Of a stretch of DNA of 64,000 nt, positions 25,131-34,905 are shown in pieces. Origin of the DNA: Talpa occidentalis (lineage: Eukaryota; Chordata; Mammalia; Eulipotyphla; Talpidae); the NCBI RefSeq assembly GCF_014898055.3, contig NW_023601433.1, positions 89,537,106-89,601,105 on the forward strand, read 5' to 3'. The notes beneath the pieces were generated by a model. That model ran no database searches. It was not told the origin of the DNA and worked only from the letters and a program-made list of their open reading frames with translations. Position 1 is the stretch's first letter. The number at the start of each line of letters is the position of its first letter. A program made the translations under genes and the position numbers.

Positions 25131-28100
25131 AGGAGCTTGGGGAGCTAGAACCAGTCCGCGGGGCTCCCACTCCCGTGGAGGGCAAGGTCCCTGCCGACAC
25201 ATCATTAGTGGGGATCAAAGAGGGCGTCGCGGGCGCCAGCTCCAGCCTGGAAAAGGCCCCAGCGGCGCAGCTGTCCCCAGCTCAGGAAGTCACTGGTGGG
25301 GGCTGGGCTGATGTGATCACATGGTTGGGGGTGCAGGGACCCAGAAGCCAGCTCGTGCGCGGGGACAGGACACGGGTCAGGCTGTGGACGGGCCCCTGCG
25401 CTGGGTCCCCCCGGCCGCCGGCCCCTCCCCTGCTCTGTGCACACGAGCTGCCCTTGTGAGAGAAGATTCTAAATTCCGGGACTCTCGATGCCTCCCGAGT
25501 GAGGTGGGATGCTCGGAGCGGAAGAGGCCGTTTATGAGATTCATGAACAGACTTTTAAAATGGGTGGCATCGCGTCTGGATGCTAATGTGGGCTTAGGAA
25601 AACTAGACTGTTTTGCATTTGGGAAATGATCTACGGCTCCTCTTTGAAATAATTTTGCTGAAGTAAAAAGGGGGAGGCAGCTCATTTAGAGAGAAATATT
25701 AACTGTCTTGGTTTCCGGTGCTATGACCGGGAGCGGGTGGCTGTCGGCAGTGGAGGGGGGCCTCGGGGAAGCCCCAAGGAGTCCGCGCAGAGCTCACCCC
25801 CAGGCAGCTCCTGAAAGCTCTCCCCGCCCCTTCCTCCGCCGGTCACCTTGGAGGGCCGCCGGCAGGAGGCTGGCGAGTGCGGATATTAGCCCACACGTCT
25901 CACCCCAGTGGCAGAGCCAAGTGCGGGCGTCGCACCTTCCCGCCCAGCGAGCACCCCTTGCAGCTCGGCCCCAGGCAGGTGCGCGGGGCAGGGCTTCCTC
26001 CTCCCGCAGCCAGAGCCACGGCGGTGGAGGGCAGCGGCCGCGGGCCCGGCCGTTCTCTCGGCTAGCAGGGGGGTCGTTTTCCCCGCTCGCCCTAAGGCCC
26101 GTCCTCCCCCGGCCGCCTCAGAATTCTCGCGTCGCCCATCCGTGACCGCTGGTTTCTCTATTTCACGTCGTCGGGTCGTCCGCCACGGGAACGTCTGACC
26201 TGACTCACCTTATCACGCGTCACTCCCTGCTCTCCCTCCCCTTTGCTGCAAGAGGCGACGTTTCCTCTGCCCGCCGGCTGAGAAGCCTCCGCGGTGTGGC
26301 CAGGCCAAGCTCCCGGACCGGCCCCCGTGGGCACCTGGATGGACGCGCGTCCGCGCCCACCGTGGCGAGCACCTGGAGGGAACACCGTGGGGCCTGTTGG
26401 TTTTGAGTCGAGGGTTACCCGCTCCTCAGACGGGAGCCGGTGGGGTGGCAGCACCCCACTTCAGGCCACTCCTCGTTCTCTGCCAGCTCTCCTCCCCCGC
26501 CACTGCCAGCGGCCGACCTGGCATTCGCTCGGGTTGGTTCACGGCCCGACTCTTGTAGCTGGGACGGCGCAGCTTCCCGACGGCTCCCGCACGCTCGTGA
26601 GGGGATCAGCCTCGGGTCTAAAAAGCAGAAATGCAGCTTCCCAGGCCACCCTTGCTCTGACGCTGACGCTGGTGGTCAGCCCGGCTGCCATCCGCCTGGG
26701 CTCCCCAGCGAGCGTGTGCCCCGGTGCCGGGAGGCCGCGTCCAGCTGGTGGCGGCGTCTGCCCCGGCCTCCCACGGGCGCCGTCAGTCCTCCACCTCCCC
26801 TCCTGCACGCCCAGCCCTGTTGGCAGAGCCCGCCCCACCGACCGGCCTCCCTCCGGCGGGGTCACGTGCGGAGGAATCGGGCCTCGGCCCTTCAGCACCG
26901 GAGCTGGGAAGAAGCACAGCTCACCCTGGATGGCGCCGGGTCCACCTTCCCTTTCCCCGTGGAGCAGAGACCAGAGGTCCCCGGGACCCCACCCCTGCAC
27001 TCGCGCTCCTGTACCCCCGCCCCAGTGGCTTCGCGGCGCTCTGGAGAGGGCACCTCCCGTGGAGAGCGGGGCTGCCCCGAGACGGTGGGAGCCAGACTCC
27101 CGCCTCCGCGGCTTCTGCTCGGTATTGGTTTTCTCTAAGGAACGTCTAATCCTCCTGCATTACCCGAGACAAGCACGTGCTGAAGAGCGTTTCTTTGGTG
27201 CATTTCTTTGGTGTTTAACTGAGCAGCAGCAGCATCTGTAAACGTAGGTGGGCCTGTAGGCCTGGGGCTCCCCTGGGCAGGACTTGGGGCTCCCCAGGCT
27301 GGACGGGGTTCTCCCAGCAATGCTGGGCCTTGGCCACTGCTGAGTGGGAGTGACCCGGTGTGCAGCGCTGCCGGCAGGCGGGGTTGTGAAGGACATGGTG
27401 AATGCCAGTGGTGTCTGAGGACCCCGGGGCTCTCCATGCGTGGCCGCCCGCCCTGGCCACGGCCTGTCACCCGGCGGCTGTCCCCAGCACCCTGGGCTCA
27501 CGGTCTGCAGGGCCGGGACAGCGCTGGGTTTCAGGGACACACGGCAGCCCAGCATCAGCTCCCACCACGAGGCCGGGCGCCCCCAGGCTGGCCTCCAGCC
27601 CTGGAGTCTCTCCACCGGCTCTCGTGGCGAACGTCTGCCCGGGACCATGTTCCCGCAGCAGCGGCTCCCGGAGCCAGACAGAACCCGCAAGCGCCCCAGG
27701 GGAACATGTCGTGAGCGATGTCGGCGTTCCAGCCTCCGCGGCCTCCTCCCCGCGGGGCGCACCGGCCACGACAGCAAGAAGCCGGAGCCGTGCAGCGGAA
27801 AGAACAATTTGTGGCTTCAGTGAGACGGCGAGCCTTGCGCAAAACCCGAAGCAGCAAACCCAGTTTCCAGCCGCGTCCTTTCGCGAGGCAGGTCTCCTGG
27901 CAGGGCAGGCAGAGGCGGGGGCTAGGGCCCTGGGCCGCCCCCGGGGGCCCGAGATGGGGCTTCCAGCGCCCAGGTCTCCCTGTGGCCAAGGCGGACGGGG
28001 ACATTTCTGAAGACCAGCGTGGGCTGCCCGGGGCCTGCGGGCCGGGAGGTGGCTGCATTTGGATACTGGGTTTGCAAGGAGCTCACCCCACCCCCTCCCG

Positions 28101-28168
28101 GGTCCCCCAGAGTGACCAGCTGGACATCCTGTCCGTTCAGCCTTTAGCCATTCTCAAGGACGTGTGCA

Positions 28169-28171
<3 letters not shown>

Positions 28172-28208
<37 letters not shown>
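28172..28208 (+). repeat. (GT)n microsatellite
   Basis: An uninterrupted GT dinucleotide tract of about 18 repeats, preceded by GTGTGCATGC. It is likely polymorphic and lies about 1.6 kb before the 29797 exon. Confidence 0.95.
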
Positions 28209-28210
<2 letters not shown>

Positions 28211-29761
28211 TCACTAACATAAGATGCACCTTTGCAGGTAGTTTAAGGAGTCAGATGAGGGCTTGGTGGTGGCGACCGCAGGTAACGTTCTCTGAGTGAC
28301 CGGACCCGAGGCCAGAGGCCCTGCTGGTGCCGGGGCTGGGGTCCACAAGCCCGGGGTGTCGGCACGAGACAGTTCTGTGTCCCTACGTGGTGAGGAGGTC
28401 CCGGTCTGCATGCGTGTGCGATGCCACAGAATGTTGCGCGGGCATCAAGAGCGTGCGAGCACAGTGGCGTCGAAGCAAGTCTGGACTCCGCCCCGTCATG
28501 GCACCAGGTCCACCTCCTGTTCCAGCCACGGCCCGGGCTCCGGGGGATGCAGGAGCTGCTGGGGTGAGCAGCCGGGGACTGCTTTGGGGCAGCTGGGGTG
28601 AGAGCAGAGCTTCTCCTTTCAACTTCTTCTTGACTCGAGCATGGCGCCGTCGAGGCGGGCTTCCAGAAGCGCCGCCGGCCTCCCTGCCTGTCCGTGTGTC
28701 CGTCCCCGGAGGCAGCGGGAGCTGCGATGCCTCCTTGTTCTGAAACAGATGCAGCATCACGCACGGGGGCAGGTGCCCCTTGCCGGAACCTCCCTGGCTG
28801 AGGACCTCAGCCACGGGGTCCTCCTCCATCTGCTCCGTTTGGGGGATCCTCTTCCGTGCCTCCGGCAGACCCTGGAAACCAGAAGCAGAAGGATAGCGGG
28901 TCCTCCCCCCTCCCACCTTCGGAGGGGGCGACCCCAAGCAGGGGGGCCCTGGTGAGCCTGAGCACCCAGACAGGGTGCCCCGTTTGGAAGTTTCTCCCCA
29001 CTCACCCCTCAGCTTCCAGTTCCCCAAAGTCGCCGCGGGCATGGGTCTGCCTCCCACCGCTGGGGGTGGGGGGCCTTTCAGCGCCGTCCCTGTCATTCCC
29101 GGGTGGAACGAGGACAGAGGGTGGCTCTGTCTGTGTCTGGCCGCGAGCGCGCTCATCGGCTTGCGCTGAGAAGCCCGAGGGCCAGCGAGGCCGCGACGCG
29201 GCAGGCAGCAGCCCCAAGAGGCGCCTGGCCCCTGAGTGCGCTGGGCCGAGCATGCGGAGGGGACGGGGCCACCCAGCTGCAGGGCACCACCAGCCAGTCC
29301 CGGGGGCGCCCGACTCTGCCCTGCCCCTGTGTGGCTGCCGCAGCGTAGCTCAGGCGGCTCGTGTTACCTCCCGCGTCAGAGGAGGGACGGGCCACAGGGC
29401 CCACAGCCGCAAAGTGGGGAGACGGGGCTTCCCACCCCATCCCGCTGACGCCGTGGCCTGGGCGAGCGTGTTGTGGGGTGTGCGGCCGCGTCCCGGTCCC
29501 GTCCACCAGACAGCACCCCCACCCCCACTCGTGACGCCCCACAATGCCCCGGACGTGGTCACGTGTCCCTCAGGACGGCCCCCATGGAGAGCGGCCGCCC
29601 CGTGGCTCCAGGGACGCCGAGGGCCCTCGCCCCCCCACCACCCAGGTCTGGACGGAAGCGCCACGGTCCCTCGTCCCGGGAGCCCCCCAGCACAGTGAGA
29701 AACCCGGAAAAGCGAAAGGCGCCAGGGCCGCTCAGGGCCGACGCGCTGGCCGGCCAGCTCG

Positions 29762-29766
29762 CTAAC
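29762..29766 (+). promoter_or_regulatory. Probable splicing branch point before the 29797 exon
   Basis: CTAAC matches the mammalian yUnAy branch motif. Its adenine at 29765 lies 32 nt before the exon, followed by a C/T-rich tract that leads into CCCCAG. The spacing is in the usual 18-40 nt range. Confidence 0.55.
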
Positions 29767-29796
29767 CTGTGGCTCTCCTGCCCGCTTGCTCCCCAG

Positions 29797-29943
29797 GGCC
29801 AAGGTGAAGAACGGGGTGAACGTCCTGAGCGCCAGGAGCGGCGGGCCCCGGCTCTGGGACGTGCAGCAGGAGCTGGGGAGTGGCGGGAAGCACAGCGTGG
29901 CCGCCCTGGTGTGCCGGCGCCTGGGGCCCAGCGCGCGCAACAG
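29797..29943 (+). CDS. TMEM132C: Internal coding exon of a TMEM132-family gene, most like TMEM132C
   Basis: The exon is 147 nt: one base completing a split codon, 48 full codons, then AG as the first two bases of the next split codon. The peptide begins AKVKNGVNVLSARSGG and continues through RLWDVQQELG, KHSVAALVCRR and LGPSARN. The acceptor is a pyrimidine tract ending CCCCAG, with a branch-point-like CTAAC 31-35 nt upstream (29762-29766). The donor is CAG|GTAAGC. TMEM132 proteins are type I neural membrane proteins with a large ectodomain holding cohesin-like and immunoglobulin-like domains, one membrane span and a cytoplasmic tail. This piece lies in the ectodomain, in the N-terminal half. 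The K-x-GV...WDV...ALVC pattern is what I recognise from the family. The choice of TMEM132C over B or D rests on recalled similarity (SAR..., GPGARNR-like end) and is less certain than the family call. Nothing disrupts the frame, so it looks functional. Confidence 0.9.
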
Positions 29944-31079
29944 GTAAGCGGCTACCTGCACCCGCACCGCCGCCGGCCAGAGGGGCAAGCGGCCCTCGCC
30001 ACGCCGGCCCCCGCCCGGGAGGGAGGCCGGCCCCGCGGAGCTGTCACCCTGCGGCCTGGCGGAGGCACCATCGGGCCCGCAGCCCCCAGGGCCGGGCGGC
30101 CCCGGAACAGACAGGCACTGAGAGGCCGGCTCTGCTCTGCGGGGCCCTGCCCGCTCTGGCCCCGCGGCTCCGGCTGGGTCCTCTCCGCCCCTGGGGTCAG
30201 GAGAGGCTCGCCCTGCGCAGCGCCCTGGGGTGCTGGTGGGGGATTCCAGGCGGGAGGCGGCGCCGCGTAGGTCGTGAGCTCCTGTGCCGACGTCCGGATT
30301 ATTCCCTAGAGCAGCCGTTTTCTGAGCATGAAAGTCACTCACGCTCACGGCAGAGCATGTGCTGGGCCCGGAGACGTAAGCAAAGACCGAAGTCCCGTCT
30401 CAGGGTCCTCCCGCCCGAGCGCGACCCCTGCTGACGCGCGTTTCGTGCATCCGGACGTCTGCCCCGCCCTGGGCGGCCCGTTTGCCTCCCAGAGGTCTCA
30501 AGGTTCCCCTGTTCGGATCCTTACTCCCCTCTCACCTCGATCGAAAACACCCACGCCGGACATCACGTGCGCTTCATACACGCTGTGACGGCTGCTTCGC
30601 GGCCCGAGCCGTGGGTTTCTACCGGGTGGTAGAGCCGGAGCCGCATTTGGGGCATTAAGCTCCGTCTGAGGCTTATTCTCGTAGCGAAGGCGGCCGGGAT
30701 CCCCCACATCACCTCTGCTCCTTTCTCCTGCGGCTCCAGGGACTTCTTAGAAACCCGACGTCCCGTCGTCTGTCCGGGCTCCAGGTGCCGTCTCCCGCGG
30801 GTGTCCTGACAGCGTCCGCGCTCAGGGGAGAGGCTGCCTGAAAAATTCTCCATTTTGTTTCAAAACACTCAGCTCTTTTTTCAAACCCCCACCAGCCCTT
30901 CCTCTTGTGAGCAGCCGGCACAAGCATCTGGTTCCCCACCCCGTCCCTACCCCAGGAGGACTGTTAGTCGGACATGGGGGTAAGGATGGGTGGTGAAGAC
31001 CCTAAGAAATGCCCCTGGGGTCTCTGGTTATAGCGGAGGAGCAGAGGCCAAAGTAAATCTCCCACATCAAATGCACGTA

Positions 31080-31170
31080 AAGTCTAATTAACCCACGAGA
31101 TCAGCGTTGATTATGCAAATAAAAGTGAATGTGTTCATGAATGGTGAATTTATGTATGTAAATAGCCCTT
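31080..31170. promoter_or_regulatory. AT-rich candidate enhancer with perfect POU octamer
   Basis: In a GC-rich intron this 90-bp AT-rich island carries TAATTA (31085-31090, homeodomain core) and a perfect octamer ATGCAAAT (31113-31120). TTCATGAATGGTGAATTTAT and TATGTAAATA follow. The combination is typical of neural or developmental enhancers. Conservation cannot be judged from one sequence. Confidence 0.4.
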
Positions 31171-31559
31171 CCTGTCACCATCAGAAGGACACTCCGAGTG
31201 AGGGAGACGGAGACCCACTGTGGCGAGTCTGTGGCGTTCGAGTTCTAGAACTCTCCTTGACCCTGTCGTGATCGCTGAGATGCCGCGTGGCTCCCCCGGG
31301 CGTGAGTCACGGCTATTCCCCACTGGACGCTCCGTCCTGGCTCCTGGCTCTGCCCTCTTGGATCCGACTTCTGGGTTGGGTTGCGGTGGCCAGTGGGGGT
31401 CTCGGGAGCCCCGCTGACCCCACACAGACTCCGTTTTTGCAATGCAGCATGTCCCAGGGGAGGCTTGCCTCTGCAGCTGACCACGACCTCCAGGCCCTGG
31501 GTGGCCCCAGCTCCCTGTCCCGAGCTTACCCCGCACGTGTCTCGTCACTGACCACCCTG

Positions 31560-31885
31560 CGCACACCGCACAGCCACGCTGGCTGCTGCCCTGGGGCCTC
31601 TGCATCCGCTCTTCCCTCGGACTGGATCTTTTCCCTTTAGGTTCTAGCGCAAATGTCGTCTTCCCGGAGAGGCTGTCTGTGGCCGCTCCCACCAATCACC
31701 TGTTTCATTTTCTTTCTAGAACTTACCAGAGTGAAATTGCCTTTGTGTGTGTTTTCCGCCTGCCCCCCACCCTAGGTGTGTGAGCCCCGTGAAGGCAGGC
31801 GGGACGTGCCACATCTGTATTTTCACGGCTCCCGTGAGTTGCTGGCACAGAGCAGGGACTCAGGCACTAGCCAAGAGGATAGTCA
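31560..31885 (+). mobile_element. L2 3' portion
   Basis: GGTTCTAGCGCAAATGTCGT then CTTCCCGGAGAGGCTGTCTG matches L2's CTCAAATGTCACCTCCTCAGAGAGGCC block. Downstream, GTGTGAGCCCCGTGAAGGCA, GGCGGGACGTGCCACATCTG and GCTGGCACAGAGCAGGGACT match the L2 3' end (GCTCCATGAGGGCAGGGAC...GCCTGGCACATAGTAGG). Confidence 0.7.
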
Positions 31886-32965
31886 CACACGTGGTCTTTG
31901 CAACCATACGTTGAGCTGAATTATCTTGTCTCCAGATTACGGAGGAGGACACGGGCCAGAGGCGCCTCTGTGAAGGGTTGAAGGGAGGTTTTCTGAATGA
32001 CTGAAATGAGCGAATGTTGTTAAGACACCCCGAGTTAGCACAAGGAGGCCACTGTCAGAAAAGGGACAGCTCGGAGTGGGTGTGGGCTGGGAGGATGGCC
32101 CCCCGCGGGCCACGATGGGAACCCCAAGGCTCTGGAAGGGGCTGCAGCGGGAGCACCCTCCACGCTGCCCCCAGCACCTCCCCCCAGCCCTCTCAGCAGT
32201 GTGATGAGCGGGAGGTGGTGTTCCTCCCGTCAGGGGTTTACGAAGCAGTTTGTTTATGGCCGTGTTGTGGAAGCACTGCCGACCCTAAACACATTTTCTG
32301 AAGATGTCCTTCCAGCTGGCAAGAGCTTCACAGCTTTGCCCAGCCTGAAGCTTCCTAGTCGTGAGGAAATAGAGCTTTCCTTCATCTTGACATGTCTGCC
32401 AGGCTGCCGCATGGGCCCCAGGGCCTGCAGGGGACAGAAAGGCTCAGACGCTTCCCCAAGGGCTTGGGAACTAAGGACTGTCCAGGTGCTGTATTCTGAA
32501 AGCCTGTTCACCTTGACTGCAAGGAAACTTCTGGTCGCATAACCCTGATTAGAGAGTCTCAGAGTGGGAGCCTGAACTTTTGTGTATGCTTAGTAAACAG
32601 ATGAGTGAGTGTCTGCCAGACACTGGACTCATCAAGGTTCATGAGAAAGCTAGGCTTGCACCTCATGGAATTCATTGTTTGAAAAGTTGGAAAGTAATGA
32701 AATAAGCACACTTTCCACGCTGGTCAGTGTTAGGAATAACAGGTGTGTAGTGTTGAAGAACCCACTATGAGGGTGGTATTTCTTAGGGTATAGATCACAT
32801 GTCTATAAAAAACATTTATTTAATTTATTTTATTTATGTAAATTAAAGGAAATGTTATTTTCCTGACACATAAGCATCTAGAGTGGGTCTATTCTACAAG
32901 ACCATCAGAAGCCCACACTGCTTCTTTCCAGTTGCTCTGGTGCCACCAGAGGCTGTGCTGCTCCT

Positions 32966-33503
32966 GTGGCCCAAGATGGCACCTTCACTCAGTGATCCAA
33001 GATGGCGTCCTCACTCAGTGGCCCAAGATGGCGCCCTCAATCAGTAATCCAACATGGCACCCTCACTCAGTGATCCAAGATCAGTGGCCCAAGATGGCGC
33101 CCTCACTCAGTGATCCAAGATCAGTGGCCCAAGATGGCACCCTCACTCAGTGATCCAAGATGGCACCCTCACTCAGTGATCCAAGATGGCGTCCTCACTC
33201 AGTGATCGAAGATGGCGTCCTCACTCAGTGGCCCAAGATGGCGTCCTCACCCAGTGGCCCAAGATGGCATCCTCACTCAGTGATCCAAGATGGCGTCCTC
33301 ACTCAGTGATCCAAGATCAGTGGCCCAAGATGGCGCCCTCACTCAATGATCCAATATGGCGTCCTCACTCAATGATCCAATATGGCGTCCTCACTCAGTG
33401 ACCCAAGATGGCGGCCTCACTCAGTGGCCCAATATGGCGCCCTCACTCAGTGACCCAAAATCAGTGGCCCAAGTTGGCACTCTCACTCAGTGGCCCAAGA
33501 TGA
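32966..33503 (+). repeat. 26-bp minisatellite with a YY1-type motif in most units
   Basis: The array has 23 register positions. Unit starts, measured at the AAG of CCAAGATGGCG, fall at 32973, 32999, 33025 and 33051, then mostly every 26 bp to 33497. Four steps (starting at 33077, 33117, 33313 and 33457) are only 14 bp long because the second half of the unit is missing. Typical unit parts are CTCACTCAGTGATCCAAG and AAGATGGCGTCC, with an alternative GTGGCCCAAG form. Seventeen positions hold ATGGC. Twelve match AANATGGCGNC, the core of the YY1/REX1 binding consensus, and five have the CpG changed to CpA. No spacer sequences occur between units. The open frames across it are by-products of the period. 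Confidence 0.93.
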
Positions 33504-34450
33504 TTGCACCAGTGCCCAGAAGCCCAGCCCTGGGACAGGGAGGACCGGGAGGCAGTGGATGCCAGAACATGGGGAAGTATTTTTGTCTTTACCGGAAGGA
33601 CACTAGTTCATGGGTCAGAATCAGAATCTGAGTCTGTTCCACCTTCTGCTGGGAGCAGTCGTCCTCCAGACCAGAGACGTGGACTACTCTGCCCGGACCC
33701 CGATGCCTGGCCCCGCCACTCTGAAGCTCAAACCCCCTAAGATGGGAACATACTTTTGGGTTTTTTCCAGGGGAAGTCACAGCAGCTTGTATCAGAGGGA
33801 GGAGAAAAGCTGTGAGGAAAGGGGCGGCTCTCCACACGGAGGGAGAAATCTGACCCCTGAGAACTCGTCCCGTCCCGCAGCCCTCTCCTTGCCTCCCCCC
33901 CAGCGGCGCAGCGGCGGGCCTGCCCGCCTTCCCGGGGTCACCGGGTGCCTTTCCTCCTGCTGTTTCCCACCTCACACTGATTCTTCATAAGCGGCCCTTA
34001 TCACTCCTCACCCGCTCCCTCGCGCGTGAGCGTCTCCTCGCCAGCGGTGTGCCAAGTAGGGCAGCTAAATGGCAAAGACACCTCGTCCATCATGCTTTTA
34101 ATTTTCCACCCGGGGAGGAAGCGGTGAGGCTTGAGGATGAAGCGCATCACCTGAACCCTCCCTGGCTCTCCACCAGGAAGCGCCGCCCGCCGCGTCTCTG
34201 TGCCAAGACAGACAATGCGAGTCTCTGTCTGCGCCGCCTGCGCCCCCTGCGAGTGGGGTTGGCTCTGGTGAAAGGGTCAGCCCAGGTGAGGGAGCCCCGC
34301 CCAGCCACTGACCCAGCGAGACAGAAGCTGCGTTCTCCTCTGTGTGGGCGTGTGCCTGGGGAGGCTCTCTGGCCTGCAGGGGTAGCGGGTGCCCAGACAC
34401 CTTCCACCTCGTTGCCCGCCTCTCTTGGGCATTGCTGAGGTGGACACAAT

Positions 34451-34463
34451 CCAAGATGGCGCG
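34451..34463 (+). promoter_or_regulatory. Isolated YY1-type motif
   Basis: CCAAGATGGCGCG is an exact match to the core seen in the minisatellite but lies about 950 bp beyond it, in single-copy-looking sequence. A single match of this kind may be chance. Confidence 0.35.
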
Positions 34464-34849
34464 CCACCACCGCCAACCCCAGCCCTTGGGGAGGGGCTGA
34501 AGGGAGGCCGAGCGCTGTCCAGACAAGGAGCCCAGAGGCCACACCCTCTGCCACCCCGGTGGCAAGCACACCCACGTGGCCACACTCCTGGAGAGAAGCT
34601 GGGAGGGCCCCTTACCCCTTCGGGGACGAGTGCCCAGGGAAGGGGGACAGGAGGAGGAGACAGCCGCAGACCCCGGGGTGCTGACATCAGCTCCGGGTGC
34701 TGGAGCCGGCACTGAGTGGGGAGACGCAAGCGCGAGTCCCACAGAGGCCTGTGTCTTCATGCAGTTTAGGGTCTGCAGCAGCTTTTCAGGGGGTGCATGT
34801 CCCTGGCTCGTCTCTGCAAACCTCTGAGACTTGGACGTGGCCGCGGGTG

Positions 34850-34905
34850 TGAGCTCATGTTACAGGTGGCGAAACGGACGTTCAAAGACATTAGACGTGA
34901 CCACC
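34850..34905 (-). mobile_element. Short MIR core remnant, reverse orientation
   Basis: CTCATGTTACAGGTGGCGAA then ACGGACGTTCAAAGACATTA and GACGTGACC matches the reverse MIR core (TTTTACAGATGAGGAAACTGAGG...GGTTAAGTGAC). It is only about 55 bp. Confidence 0.4.

Larger units (their letters stand above)
1..29796 (+). other. Intron of the TMEM132 gene (5' end outside the window)
   Basis: The window opens inside the intron that ends at the acceptor before 29797. No coding exon with paired splice sites and a family-like peptide was found in these 29.8 kb. The content is L1, L2/MIR-type and LTR-like remnants, two SINEs, a CpG-dense block near 12.0-12.7 kb, an alternating purine-pyrimidine tract near 25 kb and a GT microsatellite near 28.2 kb. 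Open stretches between the listed repeats (for example 1400-5200, 9800-15000, 15400-17300, 25700-28100) are GC-rich single-copy-looking sequence in which I see nothing more that can be named. Confidence 0.8.

Noticed and set aside
28160..28210. GT repeat as an exon-associated splicing element for the 29797 exon
   Set aside because: It is about 1.6 kb away and such tracts are common; no sequence evidence ties it to splicing.
32966..33503. CRISPR-like appearance of regular short repeats
   Set aside because: Units abut with no unique spacers, and the context is a mammalian intron.
32932..33631. Sense frames across the 26-bp array (MASSLSDPRWRPHS-like)
   Set aside because: The period is 26 bp, so the frame rotates every unit and repeats every 78 bp. 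There is no splice or start context; the DNA motif is the conserved part.
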